DNA of 64,000 nucleotides, from NCBI RefSeq assembly GCF_001434255.1, contig NZ_AZEY01000068.1:36592-100591 (forward strand), given 5' to 3'. Below are positions 62,491-64,000 of the stretch, in pieces. This DNA is from Lentilactobacillus diolivorans DSM 14421. GTDB lineage: Bacteria; Bacillota; Bacilli; Lactobacillales; Lactobacillaceae. The translations under genes were made by a program, and so were the position numbers. A model generated the notes under the pieces. It worked only from the letters and a program-made list of their open reading frames with translations. It was not told the origin of the DNA and made no database searches. The first letter of the stretch is position 1, and every line of letters starts with the position of its first letter.

Positions 62491-63078
62491 TTACTGGTTA
62501 TTAATTTCAACTGATTCCATCACAACAGCCTTGGTTGGCTTGTCTTGAGAATCACGGTCAACTTTACTAATTTCTTTAACAATATCCATGCCATTAATAA
62601 CCTGGCCAAAAACCGTATGCCGAAAATCCAACCAAGGAGTTCCACCATTCTTGTAAGTTTCAACAATGTCATCAGGATAACCGGCCGCCTTCATTTGACC
62701 AACCATGCCATCATCGACATGCTCGTTAGATACGATGAAGAACTGGCTGCCATTAGTATTCGGACCAGCATTAGCCATGGACAAGGCGCCGTTAATATTA
62801 AATAATTCTTGTGAAAATTCATCTTCAAAATTATGACCGAAACTGCTCTCACCACCAGCTCCCGTTCCAGTCGGATCCCCGCCTTGAATCATGAAGTCGG
62901 GAATAACCCGATGAAAAGTCACGCCGTTGTAATAGCCTTTTTGAGCTAAGGCCACAAAGTTCTCAACAGTTTTGGGTGCTTGTTCTGGAAATAATTGGAC
63001 AATGATATCTCCGTAATTTGTTTTGATAGTGGCCTTTGGACCAGTTGCATTTGCTAAATCAAGTTGTGGTAACGTCAT
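62491..63078 (-). CDS. cyclophilin-type peptidyl-prolyl cis-trans isomerase
   Basis: A 195-residue cyclophilin without a signal peptide, so cytoplasmic. [24 protein letters not shown] and [19 protein letters not shown] hold the active-site Arg, Phe, Met and Gln residues. It speeds proline isomerisation during protein folding. ATG 63078 is preferred because AAGGAG lies upstream; the longer frame starts 8 codons earlier. Confidence 0.95.
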   Translation of the reverse strand: MTLPQLDLANATGPKATIKTNYGDIIVQLFPEQAPKTVENFVALAQKGYYNGVTFHRVIPDFMIQGGDPTGTGAGGESSFGHNFEDEFSQELFNINGALSMANAGPNTNGSQFFIVSNEHVDDGMVGQMKAAGYPDDIVETYKNGGTPWLDFRHTVFGQVINGMDIVKEISKVDRDSQDKPTKAVVMESVEINNQ

Positions 63079-63310
63079 TTTATTTTTCTCCTTAACATTC
63101 AAGTGTAAAGTGCATCAATTAATTCGGGTTAATCTTCTCAGTTATGATAACAAATATCCCCTAGTTACGACGCTCACGTAAACTTAAGATTACCACACCC
63201 AGTGCAAAAAGTCAGCAACAATCCCCGATTGTTAAATCACACAAATTCATTCAAATAAGGTAAAATAGTTGTGATTCTTTTGTTGTGAATCTTCTAACGA
63301 GGTATTGAAT

Positions 63311-64000
63311 ATGGATAATAATTTGTCTCACTGGCAGAAAAATACGTTTTTATTTCTGACCAGCCAATTTTTAACCGGGATCACTAGTATGATCGTCCAA
63401 TACGCAATCATCTGGTATTTAACCAAGGCTACGGGTTCGGCAACTGTCCTTAGCTTTGCAACTATTCTGGGAATGCTGCCAATGGTTTTACTTAGCCCAT
63501 TTGTTGGCCCATTAGTTGACCGCTGGAATAAAAAAGCCCTTTTAATCGTCCCTGATCTCGTGGCGGCCTTATTTGCAATTATCTTATCGATCTCTGGAAC
63601 GATCTTTCATGAATTTCCACTTTGGCTGATTTTCGTTTCATTACTCATGCGATCAATTGCCCAAACGTTCCAAATGCCGACAATTCAAGCCATTATTCCA
63701 ACAATGGTTCCTGAAAAACAGTTAACCAAAACCAATGGTCAATTGGGAATGGTTCAATCTGCCAATATGATCATTGCTCCGGCCGTTGGCGCCTTTCTAT
63801 TTTCAATTATCCCGATGAAAGCCTTAATCTTGCTCGATGTGCTGGGAGCAGCTATCGGGACGATCATGATTTGGTTGTGGGTAACAATTCCCGAACACAA
63901 GATTATCGACGGCGCCCTCCATGTTCTGCACAATACTAAATTGGGCGTCCAACAGCTTGTTAACAATAAGGGACTTTGGTACATCACAATCATCGGCGCG
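63311..64000 (+). CDS. MFS transporter (partial, runs off window)
   Basis: ATG 63311 with GAGG 8 nt upstream opens a frame to the window end (230 codons seen). Seven or so helices are visible: FLFLTSQFLTGITSMIVQYAIIWYL, LSPFVGPLVDRWNKK (the MFS motif A region) and ANMIIAPAVGAFLF. It resembles macrolide/multidrug MFS exporters of the EntS/MefA type. The upstream region has a TAAAAT -10 box at about 63262. The C-terminal half is outside. Confidence 0.85.
   Translation, partial: MDNNLSHWQKNTFLFLTSQFLTGITSMIVQYAIIWYLTKATGSATVLSFATILGMLPMVLLSPFVGPLVDRWNKKALLIVPDLVAALFAIILSISGTIFHEFPLWLIFVSLLMRSIAQTFQMPTIQAIIPTMVPEKQLTKTNGQLGMVQSANMIIAPAVGAFLFSIIPMKALILLDVLGAAIGTIMIWLWVTIPEHKIIDGALHVLHNTKLGVQQLVNNKGLWYITIIGA

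Overview
The window looks like chromosomal DNA of a low-GC lactic acid bacterium. Family-level clues are T-box, L-box and ARG-box style control, ThrE split exporters, DUF4811 next to a DHA2 transporter, and S53 and NlpC/P60 secreted proteins. Overall gene content is most like the heterofermentative Lentilactobacillus group; this placement is inference, since no 16S or other marker is present.

Layout. 1-8 kb: tRNA-Val, serS behind a T-box, a deoxynucleoside kinase, a LacD-type aldolase, a lysine permease behind a lysine riboswitch, a GNAT enzyme and a PAP2 phosphatase. 7.5-9.4 kb: a padR/DUF1700/DUF4097 envelope-stress type operon. 9.9-13 kb: a split ThrE exporter, a DtxR-type metal regulator and a CDF metal exporter. 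13.4-20 kb: small regulators and unknown genes, including a 41-aa membrane peptide with a 132-aa partner and two related membrane proteins behind an XRE repressor (one frameshifted), plus GNATs, DUF1003, RluA and a 59-aa protein. 20-26 kb: a candidate small RNA, a YbjQ-like protein, uppP and two secreted proteins. 26-34 kb: argCJBD, then metA-metY behind a second T-box. 34-42 kb: a second ThrE pair, an M20 peptidase remnant, a flavin NADH oxidase, CadD, an NmrA-like oxidoreductase, a frameshifted HAD hydrolase, AhpC and a TSUP transporter. 42-52 kb: an FMN oxidoreductase with a frameshifted MerR, an S53 peptidase, an NlpC/P60 hydrolase, an SDR-cupin-CMD operon with divergent MerR, a second TSUP, TMEM175, Nudix, an aldo/keto reductase and an orphan HicB. 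52-64 kb: cfa, a cytochrome-b5 like protein, MerR, a DHA2 efflux pump with DUF4811, hisC, a four-gene poly-N-acetylglucosamine (PNAG) locus with its own GH20 hydrolase, a cyclophilin and a partial MFS transporter.

Genes that work together. argCJBD makes N-acetylornithine; metA-metY makes homocysteine; pgaC/pgaD/pgaB plus a GH20 lipoprotein would make and trim an exopolysaccharide. Three operons (FMN oxidoreductase-MerR, SDR-cupin-CMD, aldo/keto reductase) share MerR-type promoters with 19-bp spacers and near-identical dyads, suggesting one electrophile or redox regulon. nox and ahpC carry related PerR/Fur-like boxes.

The most unusual feature is a dispersed family of about 130-bp oriented palindromes (near 9.5, 20.6, 21.8, 25.9, 31.1, 44.7 and 57.0 kb). 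Their helices covary while an asymmetric bulge, an internal loop and a tail stay fixed, as expected of a selected structured RNA or DNA element. A second dispersed hairpin-plus-core element lies next to three of them. Three one-base homopolymer indels break otherwise intact genes, so either several pseudogenes or residual sequencing errors are present.
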